This document shows, piece by piece, positions 35,876-48,266 of a DNA stretch of 64,000 nt. The notes below the pieces were generated by a model. The model was not told where the DNA came from. It saw only the letters and a list, made by a program, of their open reading frames with translations, and did no database searches. Positions within the stretch are counted from its first letter, which is position 1. Every line of letters begins with the position of its first letter. The stretch covers positions 9,238,001 through 9,302,000 of the forward strand of contig NC_058159.1 in assembly GCF_020080835.1 (NCBI RefSeq), written 5' to 3'. Origin of the DNA: Cotesia glomerata. Lineage: Eukaryota; Arthropoda; Insecta; Hymenoptera; Braconidae. Made by a program: the position numbers and the translations under genes.

Positions 35876-36392
35876 TATTTTGCTTTCTTAATAATTATAT
35901 TTTTTTCCAACATTCGTCTGACAGCGGCGAAAAAGTCATTGTAAGGTTTTCAAAATTTAATATTACATGTAGCTATTCGGTCAACGGACTGAGAATTTTA
36001 CATACATTTTATTTTTATTGATCACATAACCGATAAATTGTTCTTATTACGAGATCGCAGGAATGTAACAGATTAAAATCAATGCATGTTCTAAACACTT
36101 GAGATATGGAAAAGAAATTTGGCTACTTATTATGAGAAAATTTATAAAAATCATGCACAAATACTTTTCTATGAATAATTGATGTCACGGAGAAATTTTT
36201 AATTAAAAGCAATATTAGTTGCACTTTAAGCTAGAAAGATTTCAACCACAATTATGAGATCTACAATAACTTTAACTGAAACTTTCAATGCTCATTTCAA
36301 ATTTTTTTCTTCGTGTCAATTAATATTCATTTTTGGAAGAAAGATACAGAAATGTTATAGTGATTGCACATTGAAAGTTACAATGCAAAGTT
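35876..36392. other. AT-rich flank with a Helitron-like relic
   Basis: At 36258-36390 the sequence (CTTTAACTGAAACTTTCAATGC ... GATTGCACATTGAAAGTTA) matches the interior of the Helitron-like element at 447-560. No intact ends are seen. The rest is AT-rich with no gene. Confidence 0.5.
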
Positions 36393-36474
36393 ACAAAGAA
36401 AAATTACCAGTTATATCAGTGAAGTTATATAGTTAATTAACCTAACTAATATCAAGGAGAAGTCAGTCCGGTCA

Positions 36475-38251
36475 ATGACAAAAGAGTCATTAACGCAGGA
36501 GGCTTCTCCCAAAGTGAGTAGTGCAAATCCATCAACCGATAAAAACAGTGCAGTGACTCCAACATTTAATAATACAACATTAAACTGTGAAATCAAAAAA
36601 TTAGTGGAAAAAGCGAAAAACAATCCTATTTCTGTAGATGATATCAATAATCTATCGCAAAATTGTGCTTCATAAACTCAAAAACAATAACATTAGTATA
36701 AGTGCTCCTGTAAAAAAGTCAACAAACCGGATAGTGAAAAATTCCTCTATGAAGAGGAAAGCGAATCTAAAACGGGAAACCCCACCTCCAATAGCTAAGA
36801 ATACATCAAATTCAGTAGACACAGACCCTATAAATTCAATAGACATGGAAACAACAGAATCACCAGAGGACAAAATTACCAAGCAACTAAAAAGCTTGGA
36901 GTCCACCATAGTTGAGCTCAACAAAGTTATTGAAAACCTCACAAGGCAGAACAACCAACAACACAAGATGATTACTTCACTACAGAATCAACTCCAAAGT
37001 AGAAGTATCTCATCAAAAGTACAAAATCCAGACACAGAAGAGAGCCTCTCTCCGCCATCACCTCCAAAAAAATTAAAAGGATCATCCACGGATTCATCAA
37101 TCCAGTCAATAACCTCATCAGGTACACATACCCTCAGCAAAGGATCCGTAAATTCTCCCACTGCCAAGGACAATAAAACCATTACATCTGATCTCAGATC
37201 AAGTAAGCCACCACCAATCAAGGTATTTGGTCAACAGTGTCAAAACACTGTTAATATTCTGAAGAAACTAAATTTAGATAGTAATTTCTCAACAAAAATG
37301 TTAAAATACAATAAACACACAATAACTGTCAACAATGTAAAAGATTTTGAAACAATAAAATCTGCTCTTCAAGCAGAAAAAGTAGATTTCTATACAAACA
37401 CCCTTAAAGAGGAGAAAGAGTAAGTATTTTTATTAAGAGGACTTGAGGGTAACTACATTCCTGAAGATATCCTTAAGGACCTAATTAACTTAAAAGTCGA
37501 AGGAATTCAATTTTTAAAAGTACGTCAATTTGAAACAAAAAAATCAATTCTCGAAAATAAAACATTGCCAATTTTCGCGGTCCATTTATCTGCAGATAGT
37601 ATTGTGAAAAATCTTGAAAAAATCAATAACTTTGATTATCAAATTATCCATTGGGACAAATACAGAAACCCTGACATAGTACAATGTTTTAACTGTCAAG
37701 GTTTAGATCACACATCCAAAAATTGTAATCGCACGTTCAAATGCGTCAAATGCGCAGGAACACATAACTTAAACGAGTGCCCAATTGATAAATTGAAATC
37801 AAAATCATTAATGAACGAGAATCCTCCAATAGATATTAAGAGCAACCTTGAGTGCGTATTATGCAATGAATTTGGTCACCCGGCATCTTACAGAGGGTGC
37901 AACAAATTCAAAGCATTTAAAGATAACGTTAAAAAATTACAACAAAGACAGAAAGAAGAAAGAGAAAGGAAGCTAGCTAGCATCAATAAATTAATTAATC
38001 CTGTTGTTTCTTTCAGAGACATTATGAGAAAAAACTCTCCAAATGACCACCAAAACACTTACCATACCCAAACACACCAGAACCAAATACCTATACACAA
38101 TTACAACAATCAACATTCCCAGGTACCAAACCCTGATCTTTCCAACATATGCCTACAGTTAAAAACCCTCGCCGATGCAGTATCAGCCACAATAGGTCGA
38201 GTAGACGACCTTTACAACCTTCTTACCCATACACAATCCAATAATGTCTAA
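36475..38251 (+). pseudogene. Jockey-clade ORF1 (Gag-like), broken
   Basis: About 590 codons. A short first block (36475 to about 36660) shifts frame into the main block. A TAA at 37421-37423 interrupts the main block, which otherwise stays open to 38251. The N-terminal half is Ser/Thr/Lys-rich and has a coiled-coil-like stretch (KQLKSLESTIVELNKVIENL). A PRE/C2HC-associated domain follows (VFGQQCQNTVNILKKLNL ... HLSADSIVKNL). The C-terminus has three knuckles: CFNCQGLDHTSKNC, CVKCAGTHNLNEC and CVLCNEFGHPASYRGC. It binds element RNA. Its stop overlaps the ORF2 start by eight bases. Confidence 0.8.
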
Positions 38252-41200
38252 TCCCTTAACAAAGAGTCATAAACTCACGAGCGAACTATCCTTCATTGCA
38301 CTAAATATAAACTCTCTTATTTCTTACAATAAACGTTACAACTTAACACAACTCATAAATCACGAAAATCCAGATTTTGTACTTCTTGGTGAAACAAAAT
38401 TATCTCAAAAATATAATCCTATTTTCAATAACTACAAAATACTCAGAACAGACAGACTCAACTCTACCCAAGGGGGAGGCACAGCCATACTCATAAAAAA
38501 TTATTTTAAACACACCAGGGTTTTTCCCAAATGTCTAACAAATGCTCTATGCATCGAAAGTACGGCAATAAAAATTAACATTTCCTGCGACAAGAAACTG
38601 TTTATTCTCTCGATTTACTCTGCAGGAAACTGTAAAAAAGAATTCATCGAAGAATTATCAGCCTTATTCAATGAACTTAACTTTGACGACCCTAACAACT
38701 TTTATATTATAGCTGGAGATATTAATGCCAAACATAAGGACTGGAAAAACGAGAAGAGAAATCCAAGAGGTCGGGCTCTTCACATCTGACAGAAAGACAA
38801 CGAAATAAAATTCAGAATAAACATACTAGGCCCCGATCTAGCATCTTATCCTGCGAGTGAATCTTATCTTGACATATGCCTAGCAGACAATCGCATCAAT
38901 TTCGTAAATTTGACGAATAATAACCTCATCACCTTACCTTTTGAAAGTGACCATAACGCAATTAAGTTTAATATCACCATCGATTCTCTCGTACATATCG
39001 AAACGGAAGAAACGCGACACAGTCTAAATTATGCAAAAACTAATTGGAATCGCTTTCACAGAATACTCAACTCTTACAATACCTCGGAATTACCAACAGA
39101 CAGAAACCTCTCTAAAGAAGAAATAGACAAAGGACTTATAAACCTAAACACAGCTATCACTAACGCAATTAATAAATCTACTCCAAAAATTATCCCCAAA
39201 AACGCGACGGATAGAATCGTAAACGACCATATCAAAAAATTACAAAAACATAAAAACTACATATCTTCACACATACACAGACTGCGTAAACTAGGCAAAA
39301 AATCAAACAACTCATTAATCATTTCATACAAAAATACATTGAAAGAGCTTAAAGCTAAAATAAACGATGAATTCCAGAAAGCGTCTAGCATATATTGGGA
39401 AAGAAAAATTAGAAGCATACCACCGAACAACCCAGTTAAATCGCTCCCTCAAATTAACAGATTATTCAGAAAGAAAACCACTTCCTCTATTGACAATTTA
39501 AAAGTACCTACAGATAAGATTCACATACTAAACTCAGCGGGCCTAGACATAAACTCTCTTTATAAAGTCACTAACAATAATTGCATCATCACGTCCCCCT
39601 GTGACAAACTAAATATAATCAGTGCTAATTTCGAGGCAACTAATAATCAAAACATTAACATGGGTAAAGATGCTCATATAAGGCTAGTGAACAAAAAAAT
39701 CAATGAACTCAAGACCAAAATAAACCTCGAAGAGCAATCCAACCTTTCCTTACTAAAATTTTCCAAAAATACCCCCTCCACCTATCCCCCAAACGAGCAA
39801 TTCCCAGATTACTTTACCTCTTTTCCAGAACTCCAAAAGATCTTCAGGAAACTAAATAACAAAAAATCTTCCAGTTTCGACGGAATACCCAACATCATTT
39901 TAAAAAACCTCCCCTCTAACATTATATACCTCTACACAATACTATTTAACAATGCACTCAATATCTCGTATTTTCCCTCTCAATGGAAAAGTGCTAAAGT
40001 TGTAGCTCTAAAAAAGAAAGACAAAGACAGCCCTAATCCCTCAAGTTATAGACCCATAAGTCTGCTACCTAATATAAGTAAAATTTTCGAGGTGATAATA
40101 AACCAGGCAATCCTCAAAATCTGTAAAGCAAATAATATTTTACCTGTCCAGCAATTTGGTTTTCGTCACAAACACTCAACACTGCATGCCATTAACAAAT
40201 TTACATCTGATATCTGTAGAGAACTAAATGCGGGAAAATGCGTTGGCGCTTGTTTTATCGACCTAGAAAAAGCTTTCGACACTGTATGGCTCGACGGCCT
40301 ATTTTTCAAACTTCTTTCTTATCATTTCCCCTATCACCTTATCAAAACGATCTGGAATACGGTTCATGGAAGATCGTTTCGGGTATCAAACGGCTCTGAA
40401 CTATCATCGCTTTCTTACAATATTTCAAATGGCCTACAACAAGGTACAGTAAATTCACCTCTTTTATTTAACCTCTATACCATTACACTATTATCTCTAT
40501 ACGGACTAAACGTAGACGAAGACAAGAAAGCCATAGCGTTTGCCGACAATCTCCTAGCTTATGTCACCGGTAATGAATCAACAGTTATAAATACCTCACT
40601 CCAGATGCTCTTCGAAAATATCAATAGCTACTTCCACACATGGAAACTTAAAATGAACACCTCTAAATGTGAATCAATCCTATTCCGACCGGCATTAAAA
40701 AACGCACATTGTGATGTCAGAAAAAATTGGAAAAATTTCCAAATTCAAGAAAACAAAAACTCAAACAAACTAGTTCTTCATAAAGACGTAGTAAGATACC
40801 TGGGTATTTACCTAGACAATAAACTAAACTTCTACTCACACATAGACACACAAATTACCAAAGCAAAGAAACAATTTAAAAGCCTATCTAGATTATTATA
40901 TTCTAAATTTCTGAATAAAAGAGTAAAAATTTTGTGTTACCAACTCTTGATTAGACCAATAATCACATATGGTTGTCCTATATGATTTAACATTCCACCT
41001 ATTGAAATGGAAAAGCTGAGAAAATTTGAAAGACAATGTCTGAGAGCTTGTCTGAGCATGTACAAGACACCTGACTCAAATTACACCAAATACTATAGTA
41101 ACCTCACACTCTTAAACTTAGCTAAAATAGAGCGTATCGACAACCATATCATACGTCTATGCCGCAATCACTTTGCTAGTGCCTCCTCCTCCACAATAAA

Positions 41201-41489
41201 CAGCTTAATATCTGGTCCATTTTACCCACAACCAGCATATTTTCAAATAGCAATGAAGTCGGGATTCACTCCTTCCGAAATATTCACTTATTTGGACAGT
41301 CTGGGCTACATACAAGACTCAAACAGTATACTCCTAATATACTACGTCAAAAGAGGTCCCAACACAAAAGTTATTACTTATGACCCAAAAGCATTATCAT
41401 TCTTAGACCTGAAATACTGCATCTCAATACCCCTCAAAGATACAACAAATAAACCTCATTCCCGCAAAGAGTATTGGTGGCTCACCTAA
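38244..41489 (+). pseudogene. Jockey-clade ORF2 (endonuclease-reverse transcriptase), broken
   Basis: 1081 codons in one frame with two TGA codons, both where a Trp codon is expected (38787-38789 and 40983-40985). Endonuclease motifs: LNINSL, LLGETKL, QGGGTAILIKN, IAGDINAKHKDW, SDHNAI. Reverse transcriptase motifs: FGFRHKHSTLHAI, FIDLEKAFDTVW, NGLQQGTVNSPLLFNLY, then FADN where FADD is expected (codon 40548-40550), and YLGIYLDNKLNF. The C-terminal tail to EYWWLT is present. Changing the second catalytic Asp to Asn would by itself inactivate the enzyme. All three ORF2 lesions can be explained by G-to-A changes on the coding strand. Confidence 0.85.
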
Positions 41490-41944
41490 TGACAAGTTCT
41501 TTTTCTTTAATTGTTTTGTTGTTCTCTTTTAATAGCTTCCTCTTTCTTTTTGTCTTCTTGTTCTATTCTATTATTATGTTATATTTTTTAATTATAATTG
41601 TTGTTGATTTAATGTCTCTCATGTACTATTCTAATAACGTAAGCCTTTTTTATGAAAATCAAGTTTCTTTTTTAGGCTAACTAGTATAAATCATGTATTA
41701 ACACTTTATGTATTTAACACAATAAGAATAAGAAAAACTATATTATTTACTTCACTATTTACAGCCCCTGAGGCTTATCAGGTATTAAGAAATATCATTT
41801 ATGTTATCCTCTATGAGAGCCCGTATGGGCCAGGTAGACAATTTATTTTAAGTAACAGGTATTACGTTTATACCTGTGTATTATGTTTATATCTATGTAT
41901 CAATGATTTAAATAAATAAACGCTTGAATAAAAAAAAAAAAAAA

Positions 41945-42015
41945 TTGGGTCAACAGGTAAAGTATCAGTCTAAAGAGCGCAACGTACATGGTTTGAATCC
42001 CCGTCGGCACCGATC
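41945..42015 (+). other. tRNA-like Pol III head directly after the Jockey poly(A)
   Basis: An A-box-like TGGGTCAACAGG (41946-41957) and a B box GGTTTGAATCC (41990-42000) have normal spacing. CGTCGGCACCGATC and a T-run that could end Pol III transcription follow. The 5' acceptor half that should pair with GCACCGA is missing, so this is a truncated tRNA pseudogene or a SINE head rather than a working tRNA. Confidence 0.45.
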
Positions 42016-42032
42016 TTTTTTTTTTCTTTTAT

Positions 42033-42166
42033 GGACCTGATCGAGTCAGACATGAACAGATCTGATCAGACATGAACATGCCTGGCCAGGTCTGATCAGA
42101 CCCGGTTATTTTTCATATCTAACCTGAAGACTCATGCCTGTTCATATCTGATCATTTTTTCCCGGG
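42033..42166 (-). repeat. CCTGATCAG-type repeat, inverted copy
   Basis: Read on the minus strand it starts CCCGGGAAAAAATGATCAG, the same end as the repeat at 26279, and continues as AGACCTGGCC/TGATCAGATC units. Confidence 0.55.
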
Positions 42167-43500
42167 TTCTCAAATCAAGTAATATTACTTCAATGAAGAC
42201 AAGATATTTATTTAAATTATATTTTTTGAAATTTAGAATCCAATTTTCTAGTCGTTAGAAAAAATTCAACGGTCTGCGAATTATTCAGGCCAATAATTAC
42301 ATTTTCTTGAAACAAGAAAATTTACTTTCTTCAAAATGAATATTTATTAAGTGAGGAATTAAAATTCATCAAGAAAATTTTCTTTAAAATGTAAAAAATT
42401 TTTTCTTCTCAAGAAAAAACATTAAGCAATAAAATTTTTACTGGGTATAAATTAACCTTTTTTATGAATACTTTTCACATAGAGATCATGATATACTGTT
42501 AATAAGATATTTCTAACAATATAATTGTATTCTGGATACTTGGTAGTGTTACCAAAATTCTATTTTATACTAAGTCAATACTAGTGATTTTTTTCGAACT
42601 TTTAACAGCTTCAAATTGCTTTGGCACTTAATTAACACAACTTGAATAATAGTAGCAATCTCCGCGATCGTGGGCTTTGGAATTAGAGTGATTTTTAAGT
42701 TTTTGAACAATATATTTACCAAAAGTAAAATTGAGACATTGTATTATTGATAAAAAAAGTTATGAAATATTTTATAAAGATTGCCAAAAAGTATAAGATA
42801 ATTGAAATGTGAAACCGGAAATATAGACATGTTAACGATCGTTAACTGACAGTGTTCTGATAGCTTCTACAAATTATCAACCATAATTGTTATTGACGTA
42901 ACAATAAAGACAATCGCGGTTAGTATATTGTGTGGCACAATGTCGATGTACTGTGTGTAAGTCGGGATTGCATCGACAATTTAATTAATTAAGAGAATAA
43001 CTATTGCGCTTCCGTCGAATGGATAATTAACAAATTCAAATTATCAGTATTTACTAAATGTAGTTATGAGCATGATTGCATCAAGAAAATATTTGTTTTT
43101 TATTTCTTAATAAATTAATGGTTTATTCGCATTAAGTATTTAAATTATTATGTTGCTCATTAAAGCTAAATAAATATTGTTGTTTGTTTATACATAGATG
43201 ACAAATTCTTGTATCGTTTCAATTTACTGGTACTATAATATAATTTCACTGTCGCAATTACTTCAATTATATTAATAACTATATTGATCGAATAATGATA
43301 GCATTATTGATAAGAGCCGGCTGCTGTGTTTAAACTGGGGAAATCGGTCCAGTTAATGAACACGGATAGTAATTAACAGAATTTTTACGTTTAACTGCTA
43401 GCCAAAGTTGATTATTATAGCTATTGACTAAGCTTATATTAATGATGTTGAACTTTCAATTTCAGCATATTTACAGACTGAGATGGCAAAAATAGACAAT
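42167..43500. other. AT-rich region without a gene
   Basis: AT-rich, low-GC DNA with scattered AAGAAAATTT-type words, which also occur at 26.1 and 50.1 kb, probably from old MITEs. No ORF above noise and no RNA gene. Confidence 0.5.
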
Positions 43501-43795
43501 TTTTAATTTCCAGCTTTGGAAATCAATGTTTTTCGAAAAAATTGGGGAGTTATTGGTTTCACTCCAGTTTTCGAAAATCGGATTCTCATCAGTTCTCCAT
43601 GTTTTGAGGTCCTAGAAAGCTATTATGACTATTCCTATGAAGATGTCTCCCCGTATGTGTGAGTGTATGTGTCTGTGTCTGTGTAAACTTCGCATGACTT
43701 TTGAACGGCTTAACCAATCAAAACGGGGTTAGCGGCGTTCGGAAACGTTTCGATGCCTTTGCATTCTCTTTGAGTTTAAATTGATTCAGCTCGAT

Positions 43796-44439
43796 CCACG
43801 GAAAAAAAATTGAAGAAATTTTTACTATTTCACTATTGTAATTTTTATTAAATTACTTAGTAACGGTGGAATATACTTCTCATTTAGTAATTTTTACGAT
43901 CTATTATAAGAAACTTAAAAAATCGAATAATATAGAGCAAATTATACAATATGTGTTTGTAAACTTTACAATTCAACTATTGTAAAAATTGACAGTCGGT
44001 TTTTTTTAAAGAAATTTTAGGCAGGGAGAGAGATAGGAAGTTAGACTAATTGGTACCTATACAGTAACCGAAAAAAGAAATGGAGTTTTCATCCTATCCG
44101 GGGTTCGAAACCCGAAACACTTTGTTGGCAGCCAGAGACTCTCCCTCTACGCTATCCGAGGTAAACTAATACCACTGTCCTTTAACATTTACATAAACTC
44201 GGATTCTAGCGCTGTGCACGGCTATTGCTCACACTAATTAGGAAACATTCCAATTGAACTATTGTAAAATTTGTTATAGTTCTATTGAAAAGATACAGAG
44301 GTAGCACTGGATATTTTAATCTCTTACTTTTTACAATACTAAGCTGTAAAATTTCATGATGAAATAGTAAATTTTCTTCTTACAATTTCTTCTTACAATA
44401 GTTGTATCGTAAATTTTCCCAGAAATTTTTTTCCGTGTA
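43796..44439. mobile_element. MITE with CACGGAAAAAAA ends and an internal tRNA-like segment
   Basis: It begins CCACGGAAAAAAAATTG and ends TTTTTTTCCGTGTA, and the ends form short inverted repeats. Host repeat sequence continues on both sides, which confirms an insertion. Internally, 44092-44160 (minus strand) looks like a tRNA body. No transposase is present. Confidence 0.55.
44092..44160 (-). other. tRNA-like segment within a MITE
   Basis: The minus strand has an A-box-like TAGCGTAGAGG, then TCTCTGGCTGCCAAC and a B-box-like GGGTTTCGAACCCC. The acceptor ends do not pair (CTCGGAT against GATAGGA), so it is not a working tRNA. It could be a SINE head carried by the MITE. Confidence 0.4.
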
Positions 44440-44569
44440 GATTTTAAGAAATCTCGAAAGTAAAATTTTCAAAAAAATAATTTTTTGGAATAACTTTTGA
44501 ACTAGAGTATCGATCGATTTAGCTCTAAACTCTACAATCTAAGCAGTTCTTTAATTAAAAAAATTAGAA

Positions 44570-45549
<980 letters not shown>

Positions 45550-46235
45550 AAAAAACACGTCGATTGCCGCAGAACACATTGAAATCAATCGATTCGTTCA
45601 AGAGATGTCGTTGTCGAAACATTTGAAATAAAGTATTTTGTTTACATAACTCCGAAATTTTTGTTCCGATCGTCTTTATATAATGAAATAGTTTCAAGTG
45701 CTGGAAAAATTTCGTTAAACGCTGCCAATTTCGCTAAGATCGGGCAATTAGTTCGTAAGATATTTAATTAGAAAAATACAAAAAAAGGGTTTTCTCAACA
45801 TTACTTAAAAATCCGGTCGGATCATTTGATAGGTGAGTACACTGTAAATCGAAGTGTTTTAAAAGTGACTACAAATGGGCATTTAACATGGGAAATTAAA
45901 ACACATGGAAGTGTTTTAAAAGTGACTACATTGCTTCAAGATAGGAACAAAACACTTTATGTGTGTTTTGTTAAAACACTTGGATTTACAGTGTAATAAT
46001 CTTTTTGTGCATTATAACTACGTCGAATACTATAAACCTCGTCAAACATGATTGATTCGATCGGACAACATCACAATTCAAAATTTTCGAAAAAATGTAT
46101 CCAATAACTGTCAGATTTTCGAGCTGGGAGGGCTTAAAATTTTGGAGTAGATAATTTCTCGATTATTTTGAGCTCGTACATGGCGGGAAGTTCCAGGGAT
46201 GACCTGGAGAGTCAACTATTTTTCGGTTTTTTGGA
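45550..46235 (+). mobile_element. Diverged foldback-family half copy
   Basis: It continues directly from the hairpin of copy 9 in opposite orientation (CACGTCGATTGCCGCAG, ATCGATTCGTTCAAGAG) and ends GGCGGGAAGTTCCAGGGATG. Together with copy 9 it gives an inverted-arm arrangement. A small MITE is nested in it. Confidence 0.5.
45838..45995. mobile_element. Small foldback MITE, TA target
   Basis: TACACTGTAAATCGAAGTG at the left and CACTTGGATTTACAGTGTA at the right form inverted ends. TA is duplicated at the borders, as in Tc1/mariner elements. The interior repeats AGTGTTTTAAAAGTGACTAC twice. Length is about 158 bp. Confidence 0.7.
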
Positions 46236-46571
46236 ATTCATAACTATACAAATGGTTCAACTTTGTCGTAAACAACAGTCAAAAGAAAAAATTCACACGA
46301 AAATGATTTCTGGGCACTTCCACGCTTGATGATTGATAATTTTACATGTTTCAAAAATTCAAATGATATTCCCGAGAAAATAAAGAAAGTGCGTTCACCC
46401 AAACCAAAGCGAATACAATAAATTTTGGCGTTCAAGTCAAAGTATTAAAAAGTACTTTTGCAACTAAACATACAATTTCATTGAATTTCATTATAAACAG
46501 TAAAGATTAAAAATCAAGAGCTCAGTGTTATGATGGATAGTGAAAAAATCGGTAATAGTAATATTATCTTC

Positions 46572-46937
46572 TACACAGAGAGAAAAATATCTTCAAAATA
46601 AGGGTACGTATCGTTACTCCTCGTATCGACTATACGCCGTATACTCATTTTTCTTAGAGGTATTCTGTATAGCCAATTCAGCTGTACAGCGGATAGTCAG
46701 ACGATCCGTATCATTATTTTAGACAGTACATTTAGTTGACTCAACTATACAGATCCTCACGTTGACAAAACAGTTACCTGTTTTGACGAAACTATATATA
46801 CTTACAAGAGCTATTCGCTGTATGCTTGAGTGAAACAAATGAATCCTTTAATCAAAAAACCGAATTTTTATTTTGGAGAAACGTTTTTTGAGGATACGTT
46901 GGATAGTCATTTTAACGATATTTTTTTTTTCCGTGTA
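46572..46937. mobile_element. MITE with TACACRGARA ends
   Basis: TACACAGAGAGAAAAATATC at the left and GATATTTTTTTTTCCGTGTA at the right are imperfect inverted repeats of about 35-40 bp. The ends resemble those of the element at 43796. It has a TA target and no coding capacity. Confidence 0.55.
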
Positions 46938-47089
46938 CAATTTTCTAACCAGTAGCATTTATCGAGTAATGAAATATATGTTAAAGAATAAGGATGTTGT
47001 TGACGTTACAAAATTAGGCTGTTATGAATTAATATTTTCTACTTATGCTAGCATGAATAACAGTCGCCCGGCATGCGGTGATGAATAAA

Positions 47090-47445
47090 TTCATATTGTA
47101 ATCAATTCGAAAATCTGATCAGCTCTTAAAATTCAAAATCTTACGTCTCGAATCGTTTGGTAAGTTATGAATAATCTTTTTGTGCTAAAAAACTGCGTCG
47201 AATACTGCAAGCCCCATCAAAAATTATTGATTCAACCAAAAGATAACGCAATTAAAAATTTTCAAAAAAATGTGTTTTCAACAACCACTAGATTTCGAGC
47301 TCGAAGTGCTTGAAAAAAAAACAAAAGTTGTGTTTTTAAGCTCAAAGAGCTTAAAACTTCGAAATAGATAGTTTCTCGAGCTATTTGTACTCTTATGTAG
47401 CAGGAAGTTTCGGGGAGGACCTGCTGGGTCAACCGTTTTTCAGAT
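47090..47445 (+). repeat. Diverged foldback-family fragment
   Basis: GATCAGCTCTTAAAATTC, then AACTGCGTCGAATACTGC, a GAGCTCGAAG-like palindrome, and the end GCAGGAAGTTTCGGGGAGG with GGGTCAACCGTTTTTC. The TG tract and 5' part are missing. Confidence 0.5.
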
Positions 47446-48266
47446 TTATTTTAAGTTTGAATCCTATTTTTCGATTTACTCTACATCTGAAAATAATTAA
47501 AAATGTTTTCATTATCTTGAATATCTTAATGCTATCATTATTATAATCATTATTTACTGTGATATAAATTATTGTCCGTATGTCATATCTCGTGCGTATT
47601 ATCTTTTCACTCGATATCTCTTTTCATATGATCCAGCTATAAAATTTCAGTCGATCAAGCGAAGTGGATTAAACTTTGAAGAAGTTTGAAATTCTCGAGT
47701 AGGGAAGAAAATGTTGGTATACGCAAAGATCACCTGATTTTACTTACAAAAGTTCTCCAGAGTACCATCAAAACTCGTGCATGTTGTTGACGACATACAA
47801 ACCCACACGTATACAAGATAATTCTTGACGAAGACCGGAGAGAGTTTAGACGCGCTTGTAGGTATAACTCCATTGCAAGAACGTACGCAACTACCACGAA
47901 GGCTCAACGAGTTTACCAAACTTTAGCTTACTACTACTACTACTACTACTGCTACTTTTATTTTCCCAACGACTACTATTATACTATACTATGTAAAAGT
48001 GAATAAAGGAATGAAAAGAACTCTAACATGAAAATATGCCCCGCGCACTCTGTTGTCAGCAACGCGATCCACGAAAACTTTCACAACAAACGTTTACGTG
48101 AGACAAGCCAAGAAATAAAGACTAACACGTTAAATTCATCAAAATAATTGTGTGCTTAACATTATTGCTTCATCATGCTGCTTATTAAATCACTTTCATT
48201 TTTTCGGTTTCTTGCTAATTCTATTGTTTTTTATGTTTCCTCTTCCAATTGTTACAGAAGAATATG
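47446..48266. other. Region without a recognised gene
   Basis: Moderate-complexity DNA (47690-47930 looks unique) with a short (TAC)n tract at about 47929-47951. No ORF or RNA gene. Confidence 0.4.

Larger units (their letters stand above)
36393..41943 (+). mobile_element. Jockey-clade non-LTR retrotransposon, decayed full-length copy
   Basis: A two-ORF element with a poly(A) end at about 41930-41943 preceded by AATAAATAAACGC. The 5' border is approximate. ORF1 has a C2HC-associated domain and three zinc knuckles. ORF2 has APE endonuclease and reverse transcriptase without RNase H. This combination is typical of the Jockey clade. At least five disabling changes are visible. Confidence 0.8.
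43500..44560 (+). mobile_element. Diverged foldback-family copy 8 with nested MITE
   Basis: The family order is recognisable: a TCGGGAAG-like word, GGTTTCACTCCAGTTTTCG, a weak TG tract near 43650-43685, then ACTTTTGAACGGCTTAACC. The body is interrupted at about 43796 by another element and resumes at 44440 with GATTTTAAGAAATCTCG. The TG tract is short and impure, so this is an old copy. Confidence 0.55.

Noticed and set aside
38787..40985. Possible recoding of TGA as Trp in the Jockey ORF2, because both internal stops are TGA at Trp positions
   Set aside because: The same element has a TAA in ORF1, a frameshift in ORF1 and a mutated catalytic Asp, so ordinary decay explains it.
41945..42015. 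A functional tRNA gene
   Set aside because: The 5' acceptor strand and part of the D arm do not pair with the 3' side.
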